64,000 nucleotides of DNA from Lactarius indigo (Eukaryota; Basidiomycota; Agaricomycetes; Russulales; Russulaceae), in the NCBI GenBank assembly GCA_025766275.1, contig JAFKAC010000009.1, forward strand, positions 1 through 64,000, written 5' to 3'. Below are positions 42,835 to 56,049 of the stretch, piece after piece (positions within the stretch are counted from its first letter, which is position 1; every line of letters begins with the position of its first letter). Below the pieces are notes generated by a model. It saw nothing but the letters and a program-made list of their open reading frames with translations, had not been told where the DNA came from and did not search any database. The translations under genes and the position numbers were made by a program.

Positions 42835-45800
42835 AAACCCGAGCAAGTGTGTCGTTCGTTTTCGTTTTGCTCCATCGAGTCTTACCTGCGTGTGTACAGA
42901 GGCTCCTCAAACGCTATCATCGAGTGCCATCGTCAGTCAGGCCGACATTATCGATGATATTGTTCACGCCTGCCCTTCTGTGTCACCCGTTCAAGGCCGA
43001 GCGTTTAGGCAGTTAGAAGGTGACAGCGTGGGCCTTTCGACTTCACACTCCACTTAATTCACGCCATTTTGAGGGAATCCGAAGCAACTTGGCTGCCTAA
43101 ATGCGCCATTGATAGATTACCGGACCCCAGTAACTCCCCACAACCTGTGGCGGCTCCACTTACAGCTTAACTGCGCCCAAACATCGCTTACTATATGGGT
43201 TCTCTTCCCAGAAACGACTCAGTAATATAGTTCATTCGCGTGTCAACTTCGAAGATAGGTGCCGCAGTATGTGTCAAATAGACTCACTCACATTGCGATC
43301 ACATTTCGAGTGCTAGCGATAGTCGCTGGTATTTACGCGATATTAAGCCCGTACTGTCTCCAGGACTTACATGACATTGACTTGACTCTGTCTCACCTCA
43401 AAGCGAATGGGACACGTTGTCAGGATCGACAATGTCCTTTTGGTACGGTTTCACTCACCCTCGGGACCGCTAAGATTTGCGCCAAGGACACCCGTCAGAA
43501 AGGCTTGCAGTGTTTGTTCCAAATGCGGTTACTGGGTAAGGCAACATGTGTACAGCATCTTGGTTCAGTTCACTACGGTATGGGAACTGGAGAAGAGAGA
43601 ACACGAATTTGATCTTCATTTAAGATCTCATGTCTTCATTTCTTCGATACCATAGTTGTTTCAGCCCAAAAAATTCAGGAGGCGAAGTAGCGTGCATAGA
43701 TATGAGATCATAACAAAAAGAAAGAACCATTCGAATTTTTGGCTGCACTGTGATGCAAGAAAGAGGATGGAAGGGGCTGTGAAGAGCAATGACCCACTGG
43801 CAAACCCCCTGGTCGGAATATACAGCATGAGCTTCACAATCACACGCACACGCGTTTCACGGGGAAGAGAACCACGAGGGTAGCTTCGACACGTGCGTGG
43901 GAAGGACACAAGTGCTTCCGGCTCCGGGTCAGAATTGGGGCTGAAACCCCGGGCTACCATATGTACACCCCACCGGCAGTTGCACAATTCAAAGGTGACG
44001 TTGGGAGAATACTTGCAGCCACAACGGTCAGGTCATGCTACCCTTCTTTCTAACCTCTGGACCGTGGCAATGTTACAGTAGCAACGTTAACGTTTGTTTC
44101 ATGTCCAGGCCAACCGCCGCGTTGCTCCGACCTCACCGTATCAAAGTAACGCTCACCATGTCGACACTTCATATAAGTTACAAGTATTTGTCCATGCCAG
44201 GCCTCGGCCTCTTTAACGCCGCTCGCCTTCTCGCACGAAGCTCCAATTGTTACAGGCGTAACGTTTGGTGGTTCTCAGCGCCTGTACCCCCCGTAGGCGC
44301 GTTCTCATGACCCCCCAAGGCGTCCAGCGGCATATATGCAGGAAGCTGCCGCCGCCGCCGCCAGCGTCAACCAGAACGGCGAGCGATACGGCAATAAGCT
44401 TTCATTTGATAAGGGGGTCGACAGTGTGGCGAGGCGGCCAGCAGTTGAGGTCTCACAGTAAGTTACTATAACCGAGCTCCGAGATGAGGGCCCCCCATCC
44501 AACGTCGTACTCACCATTCAAGTTGCAGGCGCACGTCGTGCCTGAATTTGTCGCTATCATAAGTCCGATGGTCAATTCACGACGAAACTTGCGGCAGAAA
44601 ATCTTCGCTGCTGTCACCACCGTTTCGCCATTGCATTTGCCGTTCCACATGCACATGCAGGCAGGGATTGTTCGACGGTGCGCGAGGCGCGCCGGCTAGC
44701 CTTCTGCTATGCGCCGCTTGTGGAAATGACCCCGAGGATCTTGTTCTCCAAGCGAATCTCTAATAAACTCGACAGAACCAACGTGCTGTCGGACCCCCGT
44801 CCGCTGACGTAGAAGATACGTACGTGTGTTTGACAACGAATGAAACAAAACCCTGGCCCAGCGTCGGATTTTTCTTTCGAGCTTGAAGTGCTTGTCTCCA
44901 GAGGCGTCTGACCTCCTAGTTTCACCGCATTCTGTCCCGAGCGTTACAGCTTGAGGGCTTCGATGGACTTGACATACATTTCCACGAAATTATATCGGTG
45001 ACCACGCGACGGCAATAGAAGTCGCAATTCAGCCGAAAGTTTACTACTGTACCAACGTGGGTGAGTCGCCTATATTGCGCTAGTGGAGGCGTATTCATCT
45101 CGTTCCATCGGTCTGCACCTACTGACCATGATAAGCAAGGCAAGGATGAGGCCCGCACGCTGCGCGGCTCGCTACTAGGCTCCACAGGTACCCTTTAGGC
45201 CGTGTGTACCGTATCTATAACCGCCACGGTCTCCGACCCGATAGATGTATACTCACCTGTCCGCCTGCCTGTCTGGGCGTGACGTCGCACGTGTCCCCCC
45301 GTTTTGCTTTCGCGCCCGCGTCGATCAGACAGCGGTCATCCTCAACCTTTCTCCGTCGGGCCCGTTGTGCGTACACAGAACGCCGTCGCGTGTCACCCCT
45401 GATCACCCCCCTTATATTTCGTTATGCTACTCGCACCGAGCTGGTCATGATGGCCAATGCGACAATTCCTGCGCCACTGCTCGGTTCAAGGTGCTGGGGC
45501 GGGCCGCTTGCGTAAACTGCGCCATCAGTCCTGCGCCATCAGTCCTTGCCTACTGCCACTGTGACGCTAAATTCTGATAATGTCAAGAGACGATCGTTGG
45601 ATGAACCGAGTCCAGAGTCCAGACGGCACACGGCGCAACATGACGGGTCAGGGCCGCTAATAAGTGTAACTTACTGTACATCAATCAGCACGCCAAGTTT
45701 GCCGACATGTTCCCGTCACAGCCAGGTCCAGGGTCTCTTTACAGCACAAGATCTCCACCGTCCAGCAAGTTATCTGTAAATACGGTACTCTACAGCACGA

Positions 45801-47127
45801 TTGCTGTAACTTGTTAATACAGTAAGTTAAAGGTCGGCCTGCTCCGCCTCCGACTCCGAGTCGGTCTCGCCAATCGTGTATCTGACATCTCTCGCTGTTC
45901 GTAAGTTGTAATTGCAGCACTGTATTACATCCCCGTACGCCAGTGCTGAATAAGAGTCCGTGCTGGTGGAGAGATAATAATCAGTTTTACGTGTCTGCGA
46001 CCCCCAAAGTCTGGATCACCTCCGCAGGAACGTCGTCTCCGTGAGTTCTATGATAACGTGCTGTGCTCGTACAAGTATGAGCCGTTTTGTCAGAAGAGAA
46101 CATCTGTTTTTGGGAAGCATTTCGACTGCGGAAGTGGGGCTGCCGCTGAGCCGAGGAATTATTGCGGGGCTAATAAAGACAGGGTGCCGGAGACACAACA
46201 TGACGCCCCTGGTGTAGCACCACCCCCGATTGAGTGATATGACAGTTTCCATTCAGACGGGGGTGCTCCAAGTTGAAACGTGGCCAGTCGATTTCCCTCC
46301 CTCACATCCCTTGCATTCCCAAGTCGCGCATACCGGTCGCGAACGTGGTCGAGGCTCAGGATCGAGGCCGGCGACTTGCTTTACGCACTGAGGAGGGGCT
46401 TCTGTGGGTGAGGCACTACTGCTTTAGTGGGCCGTTTTATCAAAGCCCTGGGGGATAAGGACAAGCGAACGACAGAAAGGGTACTAGCGAGTATTACTGT
46501 ATTAAAAAGGCAGACAAGATGAAACTGTCATACTTTGGCGAAACGACGCGGCCAGGAAATGGTACTTTCCAATAGTGGGCGTAGTGTTGGGTGATATCGA
46601 CAGTGAAAGGGATGTTGTCATGAGAGCGTTTGGATGTGGGCACGGGATTGCAGCACGGGGGGCGGTAACTCAAGAAAAGAATGGTTACGTATGGAGAAAC
46701 GAACAGTGCAATCTCGATTGAGTGGCAGGGATGGCATGCAATGAGAGTGTTTCAGGGAGGTTGGACGATGTCGGCATCCGCCTGCGGCGTGGCAGCATAC
46801 TTACGTGGAAGGAGAGGAGACCCCGACATTCTTGTTCAGGAAATAAGAAGACCCGTTGGTGGATGGTTCGGCCGGGATTCAGATTGCGTTAGTTCCGTTC
46901 CTGTCAAACGCTGATCCATTAAAGACTTGGCGCGCTTCTTTTGAAGCACAACGCGGGAATCGCGTGCGACCTGGGCGCTTCTGGCCTAGTTCGCCGAGCG
47001 TGTCAGTTATATCACCTATATCACCCCTCCGTCGCCTTCACAACCTCCCTTCCTCCTCTTCTCCGCTTTCACATACACGCTCTCCCCCCTCCTCTCTCTC
47101 GCTCCCCTCACCCCAATTCCACGCGAC
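42835..47127. other. About 4.3 kb without a clear gene
   Basis: Many short open frames on both strands, none with a domain or conserved stretch I know. A repeat shared with the 24.5 kb insertion lies at 43661-43850. GC skew and word use vary sharply, which suggests decayed transposon sequence, but I cannot name a class. A pyrimidine-rich tract at 47035-47115 is probably the promoter of the next gene. Confidence 0.5.
43661..43850 (+). repeat. Diverged copy of part of the 24.5 kb insertion
   Basis: Shares CCCAAAAAAT, CATAGATATGAGATCATAA and several later words, in the same order, with 24603-24760. Identity is perhaps two thirds by eye. It is probably a decayed non-autonomous element. The ends are not resolved. 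Confidence 0.5.
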
Positions 47128-47888
47128 ATGACCGATTCCTTCGAGTATACTTGTTTTCCTCCCCTCTTGCTTGAGCTGACTCATTCCCTCGTAGCTTGGC
47201 CTTCTCCACGTTAGCAGATCCCTGCTTATGGCCTGCTCCCTCCCCTCTCGACTCGCCAGATCCGCTCGACGCGTTTGATTCGATCCTGTATCCAACGTTT
47301 GAGCGCGAAATCGTGAGTGGCTCGCATCTCTGATGAATCAAATTGGTTACGTGTTGTTATTAGTGTTCCAACTTTAACTGTTGCGGGCTCAACATCCCGG
47401 ACTTGCATGAACTACTGGCGCATTTCGAAGCCATGCACGTCGAGTCTATCCCCGTCATTCACGACGAGCCACCCTACCACCCCCCAACAGACGCGCTGCA
47501 TGACGAAACCCACGTGGTCCTCAGCTTCCCGCAGCCGCGCACACTGCCGGAAGGCGCCCGTCCTTGCACTCCAACTCCTTGTACCCCTACGCTCGAGAGC
47601 GAGTCGGATTCTGCGACTTCACCTTCGAGTATAGCAGGCCCGCCGAGTCCGCAAGATTATTTAGCCCGCACGCATTCACCCGAGCTCGTCTCTCGTTCCA
47701 CATCAAAAGAGCCCATAGCGCTCGCACCCTCGTTGTTAACCACACCACGTGAGCCCGCATGTGGACCCAAGCGCGTTGAACGACGTGGTCCTCGTGGTCG
47801 TTTCCAATCACACGAAATTACGACAGCCCCGCGGAAACGTGAAAAATTGTATCATTGCCCGGTTCGTGTTTTGATTGATGACCCCTAA
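47128..47888 (+). pseudogene. Sfp1-like C2H2 factor, apparently 3'-truncated
   Basis: Three exons can be joined. ATG at 47128 (MTDSF) splices over GTATAC...TAG to DLAFSTLADPCLWPAPSP and LDAFDSILYPTFEREI. A second intron (GTGAGT...TTAG, to about 47369) leads to CSNFNCCGLNIPDLHELLAH, a C2H2 finger continuing HFEAMHVE, as in basidiomycete relatives of Sfp1. A Pro/Ser-rich linker leads to KREKLYHCP, the start of the second finger pair. The frame then meets GTTCGT and a stop at 47888. The expected continuation with YLNPNGLKYH is not found downstream by eye, so the 3' part seems lost or lies beyond a long intron. Confidence 0.62.
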
Positions 47889-48678
47889 ATTGCGTGCTTA
47901 CGACCGACTGGGCTTAAAATAGAAACCTGGTTGCTTGAAGGTTGGTTTGTGTTTAGTGCAATTCTAGTCTAGAAATGTGCGCTAACGTCGGTCTAGTCGT
48001 ATCTAAACCCGAACGGATTAAAGTATCATTTGGACAAAGGGACGTGCCAACTAGCGTCGAGTGACGCTTGACAGAGAGAAGAACCATGGTGTGGTTCTAT
48101 TATAGTCGACCCTTTTACCTCGAAACGGAGTAATCACGTTGAGCGGGATCGACCCGATCGCTGGCAGAGATATGATACCCCGACCTAGAGCGCGCTGCTG
48201 CAATGCTCGCGTTGAACGCGGGCATTGTAAGACCACGATAAAACACTACTCTGTCGTTGCGAGAGGCTTATCTTATTGTCCAACCCGCTGCTGTACGCCA
48301 TGTATCTTAGAATTCGTTGTCAAACCTGCATAATACAATTACGATTCGAAAAAAAAAGTCTCACAGAGCCCTGTGCTAACCATTTGTAGCACCCGATGTC
48401 ACGACAAATAATGCGGGGATGTCGTAGCGCCTGGCCTGATATGGTAGGCCGCGGGGCGCGCGGCAAGTGAGACTGCGACTGTCATTTATGTGTTGTTGTG
48501 GCGCGGGATTGTCCGAGTTCCCACGGTAACGGGCGTCCGGAGCGGGGAGCGGACCGAGAGAGAGTTGTTGCAGGCTCGTGGCAGACTTCCTGGCAGCAGA
48601 CTCGCTCTCCCAAAAAAATCGCAGACAAGGTCGAGTTATTTCTTTTCCTTTCTTTTCCTTTCTCTCTATCTCTATGTC
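47889..48678. other. Intergenic; no feature supported
   Basis: Short frames only. A pyrimidine-rich run, TTTCTTTTCCTTTC, at about 48640-48670 precedes the next start codon. Confidence 0.45.
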
Positions 48679-51503
48679 ATGGTTTCGCATTTCCCATCCC
48701 CCGTTCTATCTCTTGCTTCGGACGCCCTCAAGGATCTAGACGGTCACGACGCCCTTTCAGGCCTCTGGACAGGTACATACATCTCTCTACCCCACCCCCA
48801 CACTTTTTTTTTTGCGCCTTTTCCTTTTACGATCCTTTTCATTTCTGACTTTCTATCTCGTTCAGTCTTCACAAAGTGCAAAGAGTCTCTCCAAGACGGT
48901 CGTCGTCTCGAAAACATCTCTTGGAGGCTCTGGTATCGCGAACTAGCCGCGCACACCCGTGCCCAGCGCCATCTCCCTACCCCTCATGATTCCCCTCCCC
49001 ATTCCCCACATCCAAATTCAGTCACTTGTCCCCTGACCCCCGTATCAGAAAAGGGTAGCAGCGAACGACCTGGCAAGTCCTTTCTCGTCCCATCACACTT
49101 ACCGACACTTACACCCCCCGCCATCCAGAATCGCGTCCTGTCTCCCCAGCCTTGTGCCTCACTGGCCCTACCTGTTTCTTCTCTTCAAAGACTAGGTCAC
49201 TACCACCATTGTCAATACCACAGCTACAGTCCCCGCCGGCTGGACGCCGCTCACGTCCACTCAGGAGTCGTTCAAAACCAAATCCCCCCCCTGTAGGCAA
49301 GATCATATGCGATATGATCCCGGAAAAGCTTGACCTCGCTCCCGCAAAACTCCCATCCGTCCTTGTTAACCCCGATCCTGTCATCGTTGCGGCGGATCCC
49401 GGCGTGATGCTCGTCGCTCCGATCCCGAGCATGCTCCTCCCTCCACCATCGACGCCACCAACCACTGTCGGCATCTTCCCACGTGTTGTCGTCGTCAACC
49501 CGACACCGCATCCCACTCCTCCGGCTACCCCTGTTCCGGCAGGCCCCCCTTCCCCCCTCCCATCTAGTGCCCAGCATCTCGCGCCGCCCCCTCGGCAATC
49601 CGCGGCTGTGAGCCGGCATCACCCCCCAGACGCCACAACTCCTTCCAACCCCGTCCCACCAGTCTCCTCACCCCTCCAGCTGCTTACTCCGGTCCCTGTC
49701 GCCGTTGCTACCCCTCAACCTCAACCTCACCACCAGTCGCAACTACTTCGACTGCAGTCTCAGCCCCAGCCCCAGCCTGAACCCCAACCCCAGCGCCCCG
49801 TGGACGACACACTCAAACCATCAGATCGACGATTTTTTCTGCAACAGGATCAATCACCTTCACCGGAACGTGATGTTCAAGACCGGGGTTCGAACGGTTC
49901 GATCAGCACCGGGAAATCGCCGTCAGAAACTGGAGAGGTGCAGCCGAGTAGCGTCACGTCCAATCAGACACGCGCCAGCGCGGCCTCGGCTTCTTCTCAC
50001 CCAACTGGCCGCAGTCGCTCCTCCAGGAACGGACCTGCTCGTCCGACGATGGCGCGGCTCAACTCGGGTCGTCACGTTGTGCAAGTGACGCGAAAAGAGC
50101 CTACCAAAGCCCGCACGGCATCACTTCTGGCCAAGGCAGATAAAGCGGCCGCATCTAAGGTCGCTGGTTCCTCACGCCAGCAACGCTCCCCAGTTGAGCC
50201 CCAACCACCACCACCGAAGGCACAACACATGAACGGTGCGACTAATGTTGCTCCCAAAGGGGCGACTTCCAATTCTGGTGGTACTGGCGCTGGTGCTGGT
50301 ACCGGTACCGGTACCGGTGGTGCACCGAGACGCGGCATCGTCGTATCAAACAGCTCGTCCGAATACGAGACGACGGATACCGAAGAGGACGACGACGATT
50401 CTTGGGCATCGGGGGATATCAGTGAAGGGCCTGCTGAGACCGCAACTATGCGCCCGGCAGACAAGCGGCCACCGACAAAGGAAGAAACTAGGCTACGCGA
50501 AGCGGCGCTTGAGGCACAGCGCCAGCGCGAGTTGTTTGTCAAGCAGCCCAAACGGTCTTATTCCAACCTCGGCCGCACACAGTCCGGTTTGTTGTCTCAA
50601 TTGCTCAATCCGGATCCGACCGTGTTCCCTCCTGGGCGCCCTTACCGCGTATCGTCCACGCACGATGTGACGCGTCCGAGCATCCCATCTGCTCTCACAT
50701 CGAGCAAGTCGCCCGTCGCACTCCCCCAGGCTGCTCAGATCACCGCACAAGCGCCCATGGGGGCAGCTACGTCATCCGGTCGCAGCAATGGCAACGGCAA
50801 CGTCAATGGTAGTGGCGGCTACCGACCAAAGGGTCGTCCGCAGGGCGAGGAGCTCGAAGACGAGAGTGACAGTCCGGACGACCCGGACGACACGATCCAG
50901 GTATCACACAGTCTCGCACAGCAGCGATTGGCGGCGCTTGCGAACCCGGCGCGCCGGCGCGCGTCAGACAATCAGGGCCAACCACAGGCACCGGGAATGG
51001 GGATAGGCGGGCGACCTCTCTTGCAGACCGTCGCGACCGCGCCGATCCCGCTCAATCACCCGTGGAACCTGCCCGTGCCGGCACCACCGACGACCCCGCG
51101 CACGACGCGCCGGCAGATGCTCGCGACGGAACTCAGCGAGAGCCTCCGCCGGAACCTGCTCTGGGAACGCCAGGTGAGCAAGACGAACTTGCTTGGCAAT
51201 GGCGGGAGGCGCAACGGCAACGTGCTCGGTGGCGGTGGTGGCACTGGTACCGGCGGCTTGCGTACGGTGGTAACGGTGAATGGGAACGCACAGGCTGGTC
51301 CGTCGCAACAACAACAACAGCAACAGCAACAGCCGCGGCAACAGCAGCAGCAGCAACAACAACAACAACAACGGCAAGGTAGTAGTGCCGGTGCTGGTGA
51401 TGGTGCCACGGGGGCGGCTGTTGAAGACAACGTCGCCGAACGACGGAGACGTGCTTTGGCGCGGAACCGGACGTGGGACGACTTTCATTATTTTGGCTGG
51501 TAA
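48679..51503 (+). CDS. DUF1752/DUF3295-type fungal regulatory protein
   Basis: Start MVSHFPSPVLSLASDALKDL at 48679. After an intron (GTACAT...TTCAG, about 48776-48864) the frame gives LWTVFTKCKESLQDGRRLEN followed by ISWRLW, the DUF1752 signature found in fungal nutrient regulators. A second intron (about 49053-49149) joins the large 3' exon. That exon is Pro/Ser/Thr-rich and disordered, carries NSSSEYETTDTEEDDDDSW, and has conserved end motifs of DUF3295: RQMLATELSESLRRNLLWER, a Gln-rich stretch, and RTWDDFHYFGW at the stop. Related proteins act in glucose or nitrogen control, some by binding PP1; that role is inference. It is intact over about 780 codons of the last exon. Confidence 0.82.
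51305..51373 (+). repeat. CAA/CAG microsatellite (polyglutamine)
   Basis: Mostly CAA and CAG triplets, encoding two Gln runs separated by Pro-Arg within the gene above. In frame; length may vary between strains. Confidence 0.85.
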
Positions 51504-52098
51504 ATCGGTGTCCCGCATCTTTTCTTATCATTTTTGGCTCTTTTTTCTTTCTCTCTCTCTCTCATTACGCACGCAAGCAAGTTTTCTCTCTCGTATTCGT
51601 TTCTTGTGGATCGCATTGTATATCAGCATGTCTCTTATTGCATCGTATGGTCGCGGTGTATCCTTGCTCATCTCTCTTCCCGTGTCGTCGTTACGTCGAA
51701 TCGCGTATTCTTTCCCTCGTTTTGCCTCTACCTCTCTTTATATCTCTCCTACTCTCATAGTTACTCATCACAAGCACGTTGGGCTAGTTCTGTTGCATAT
51801 CTGTACTACCAAGTCGATCATAGTATATATAATGTTTAGGTTTGCTTTTTTTTCGTTTCTTTGGTGTGACGAGCCGAAGTAACCACAAAACTTTCTCTTT
51901 ATAAAGCGAAGACACGAACACAAGTGGATCGAGCTCTTGGTCAATATCCGTACATAGATAGAGCAGATAGATACAGCCTGGAGTCCTTGAAACAAAGTAC
52001 AGACAACAACACTTTGATCTGTCACGAGATGCTAAACGTGCCTCCGCGATGATATCATCAACGTACTCACTCAATCAATCAATCACAGTTTCTTCAGC
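51504..52098. other. Intergenic between convergent genes
   Basis: T- and TC-rich 3' region of the DUF3295 gene and the 3' side of the minus-strand gene. No gene is seen. Confidence 0.5.
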
Positions 52099-52815
52099 TT
52101 AAGCATCGGAATCAGCATCCGCGTCCGCGTCCGCCTCACTATTCTCAATATGCTTCAGGACGTCCGCCCTACGCGTCTTCAGCTCGCGCGAGATCACCGA
52201 CTGCTTCCGGTTGCGGTCATCGACGTCGCAATACTTACACTGGCACTGCGGCGCGCGGTTCCGGTCAAGCGTGCGGTGCGCGCCGCGCATCAGCCACTCG
52301 GCGTGCCGGACAAATTCGAGAGGCGACGCGAAGAACGGGGCGTCCGTCGAGCCTGAAGAAACGCGTCAGTGTCGGGTCGTGGAGAAAACGGGGTACGCAC
52401 CGTAGAGGAGAAAGTCGCGTCGGGGGGCCGAGCCGCGGCCTTGAGGACGGGGGGATATGTGGAGGAAGAGCTCGTAGTCAGTCGGGAAGGCTGAGAGGGT
52501 CCAGGGCAGGTTGCCCATCGTGACTGTGTGCGCGCCCGATTTAGTATAGTGCGTGTCGACGCGACGCGTATACCAAGTACGCGACTTACCGCCCAGCATG
52601 AGCGGGGCGAGGAACTTTGCGATCTCGTCGCGCCAGCGGACCGAGTCGCGGTGCTCGAGAGGGATCCGCAGGTAGTAGTTGTCCCGGAGGGGAGTCTCTT
52701 CGTCCGTCTCTAGGATGTCGTGCTCCGTCGGGCGCCGGCTGTTGTCGCCGTCGGTGAGTAGGAAGACGAGCTCGCCCTGGTCCGTCGCTTGGAAGTGCGG
52801 CCCGTCGACAAGCAT
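52099..52815 (-). CDS. Small Clr2-like (transcription-silencing domain) protein
   Basis: Three exons on the minus strand. From the ATG at 52815: MLVDGPHFQATDQGELVFLL, then LETDEETPLRDNYYLRIPLE and RWRDEIAKFLAPLMLGG. An intron (GTAAGT, about 52589-52525) leads to HTVTMGNLPWTLSAFPTDYE and GRGSAPRRDFLLYG. A second intron (GTGCGT, about 52399-52352) leads to STDAPFFASPREFVRHAEWL and QCQCKYCDV. The final (S/F)P-EF-HAEWL and CxCxYC parts resemble the Clr2 silencing-protein family, shortened to about 220 residues as in many Basidiomycetes. The C-terminus is an Asp/Ala run. A chromatin role is inferred from family only. Confidence 0.65.
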
Positions 52816-53956
52816 AAGCGATAAGGTTTCCTTGGCCCCAGTTGGCTGGTGGTGATGCGATATGTGGTGGTTGGTGGGCAAAGGACACCCGACGGCGCGA
52901 CTTGTGTCAAACAGGCACGTGACCATTCCATTGTTATTCTCTCTTTCGAGTCATGCATGGTCTGCTCAAATGCTCACACGGAGTTGACGGTCTTATAAAG
53001 TACCCCGGTCCCCCTCACATCGGCCCGGACATCAGCACGAGCGCTCAAGTCAGCCGAACAAAGCTCCGTCCTTGTACTTCCCTCTTGACACAGTGGGGGT
53101 ACACCCAAATATCTTATCATGGAAGAGGCCGTCTATGGCTGATCTTAGAGACAAACTCGAGAAGTAACGAGCGATGTGTTGAAGTTTTCCACTGACCTGT
53201 GTAAGGTCTTGGGTTTAATCCGTTCTCTCAGCCTTCTCTGGTCCGTTAGTCGTCCTTGAGCTCACGACATCACTGTAATCCAGGGACACACCCGGGGTTA
53301 GCCGCTCTATGCTTGGCTCTATGACCACGGAGCAATCTACGTTGTTGCTCTGTGGAACGCATGGAAGCCTCCTTTACATTGTACAGGTAAATCTTATCCT
53401 CTGCTTCGCTTCTGCACTTGCTTCCTGCGGCGCAGGACAACCAGGAGGGGATCCGGGACAACGATCCGGGACCAAATGCCGGAATCGCGCGGGTTTGCAC
53501 GACGCCCGCGTGGCAGTGAGTGATACTTGTACAAGCGATTTGAAGTAAAATCTCACGGAAACATTATTTAAACAATCCCTGTGTGGACTACACCATAATT
53601 CAGACGTGTAGGTCCCCTTGGTAAGCCCCGTGTGGCTAGTCCCTTCTCTGGTCTGTTCCTATCCTTGCCAGTGGGCTCACAACACTCCCTGCGCTTTTGC
53701 GTTTTAGCACAGTCCACGGAATAAAAACGTGTTTTTTTTGGCTGATGCCGCCAAAGTTCGTTGCAGAGCCTTCGGGTTGCAATCCCATCACACTAGACCT
53801 AGCCCCGCCCCCAATTGTGTCTCGGTCAAGGAGTTCTGTTCCCATGCTGCAACACCATAAGGTTTCCCAGTCCTGAGGTCCGACCGCTCTCTGACCCTCC
53901 TCCCTTCTCCTAACTACGTCGTGCCGGAGACACTACCTCGCTGACCTCCTGTAACC
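52816..53956. other. Intergenic region
   Basis: Upstream regions of two divergent genes. No gene or repeat of note. Short frames look like chance. Confidence 0.45.
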
Positions 53957-56049
53957 ATGAGCTACCGTTGGACCTCTGTGCTCTTCTTTTTCGGCGCTGT
54001 TCCTTTTGGTGGCATTGCGATGTCACATTGGGAGGACATGCGCTCCAAGCACTCTTGGGACACTATCCCGGAGAATTGGGAGTCCCTGGGCCCCCCGCCA
54101 GCCGACGCCGTCATCGATCTCTACGTCGCGCTCAAGGCCCACCGCGAGAATGCGCTGATAGATGTGCTCAATGAAGTCAGCGATCCTAAGCATCCAAAGC
54201 GCGTCTTCTTCTCCACTACACCTTCGCTATGCATTTACTCACGTATTCTGCTGCTCCCGTACAGATATGGCGCGCACTTGTCTAGGGAGCAAGTCGCCGA
54301 TATTGTCGCTCCCCACCCAGAGACCGTCCAACTCGTCCATTCTTGGCTCGACCACCACCGCATACTTTCCTCTTCAATCTCAGTGACACATGGCGGCAGT
54401 TTTCTGACCGTCACTGGGGTGCCCGTTTCGCAAGCCAACGACCTGCTCGGCGCGTCATACCAACTCTACGCGCACACCAAGACGAACGAGACGATCGTTC
54501 GCACACTTGGCTACTCGCTTCCCGCAGTACTACATGGGCACGTGCAGACTGTGGCACCTACGACGTTCTTTTCCTCCCAACTCACTCCGCGGCAGACGCC
54601 GCACAAGCCCTCCGGCGCGGGAGCAATGGGACCGGGGAAGTCGCTATCGGGAGAGCCCGTGACGATGCCGTTAAGCCGCCGTGCTACCGCCGTAACGCCG
54701 GCATTCCTACGCTGGCTGTACAGCACGTCCGCCTACGTCCCCAGTGCGACAGACGGGAACGTGGTCGGGGTTACGGGATATATAGAGGAGTACCCAAGCT
54801 TGCCGGACCTGACCTCGTACATGCGCAGATATCGCCCCGATGGGATAGATGCGGCCTTTGTCGTCGGACAGATCAACGGCGGCAAATATAACCCAAACAA
54901 CCCCGGCTTGGAAGCGAACGTCGACGTTCAGCTCACTGAGGGCTTGACATACCCAACCCCGCACATTTTCTACGTCACCGGCCGCTCAAAGAACGGCGAT
55001 GTTTTCCTTGCCTGGTTGATTGCCGTCCTCAGCGAGCCCTTTGTCCCGCAGACGATCACCACGTCCTATGGCCATTATGAGAAGGTATATCCAATGGATT
55101 ATGCGTTCCACGTGTGCCTCCTATTCGCGCAGCTCGGTGCGCGTGGCACCAGTGTCCTCTTCGCAAGCGGCGATGACGGTGTCGGTGAAGACAAAGCCTG
55201 CAAGACCAAGGGCGGCACCGCCCGATTTGTTCCTATCTTCCCCGCGACCTGTGCGTGTGCCTTTCTTTCTCTGCTCCCGAGCAGTACATAAGCGCAGGTA
55301 CAGACAGCTCACCACACGGCCCACATTTTTGCAGGTCCCTACGTCACTGCTGTTGGTGGAACGACGAGCTTTGATCCAGAGGTCGCAGCCAGCCTCTCCG
55401 GTGGCGGTTTCTCAGAATACTTTCTGCGCCCGAAGTACCAGCAGCAGGCGGTGTCCACCTTCCTCGATGACCTCGGTCGGAAGTATTCTGGCCTCTATAA
55501 GTGCGTCCGGTTCCGTGATCGTGATCTGATCTGACCTATTCTCGCGATGTAACTCGTGCAGCCCTTTTGGTCGCGGCGTCCCAGATATTGCCGCGCAGGC
55601 GATGGCAATCCCGTTTTTCTTCAAAGGAGCTGAGAAAATGGCTATAGGAACAAGCTGCTCAGCGCCAGTGCGTCTCTCCTTCCCTCTCCACCGTCCATTC
55701 TCGAGCGTCTTTCTGACCGCCAATGTACAGATCGTGGCCGGAATTATCTCCCTACTTAATGACTACCGACTTTCCCAAGGCAAGCGTCCACTTGGCTTTC
55801 TGAATCCCTGGATTTACGACGGTGGCCTCAAGGGCTTCAACGACATCGTGTCTGGCTCTAACCCGGGTTGCAATACCGACGGATTTACTGCCATCGCAGG
55901 ATGGGATCCTGTGAGTCCCGCTAGTCTTGTGTCTATTCTGTTTTGCCGTTTTCTGAGCGTAGGCACCATAGGTGACGGGTCTTGGGACGCCTGACTTTGA
56001 GCAACTAATGTACATACTTGATCTAGGTTCTTCAAACCCACCAGAATAA
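53957..56049 (+). CDS. Secreted sedolisin (S53, tripeptidyl-peptidase-like)
   Basis: An acid serine-carboxyl peptidase for extracellular protein breakdown. The N-terminus is a signal peptide (WTSVLFFFGAVPFGGIAMS). A pro-domain follows (YGAHLSREQVADIVAPHPET, SWLDHHRI, SLPAVLHGHVQTVAPTTFF). In the catalytic domain, EANVDVQ holds the Glu and Asp of the triad. SVLFASGDDGVGED, YVTAVGGTTSFDPE, GGGFSEYFLRP and FGRGVPDIAAQA follow. IGTSCSAP carries the serine. The end is VTGLGTPDFEQLMYILDL, with stop at 56049. Introns lie near 54204-54264, 55250-55334, 55500-55560, 55670-55730 and 55912-55970. The first lacks a good GT donor and may be GC-AG. No stops disturb the spliced frame. Confidence 0.9.

Noticed and set aside
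48490..49296. A single long ORF as the start of the DUF1752 gene
   Set aside because: It includes two introns read through; splicing at GTACAT and at about 49053 restores the family signature and joins the main exon.
51056..51430. Cys-rich and Val/Ala-rich ORFs on the minus strand
   Set aside because: Antisense shadows of the polyglutamine tract.
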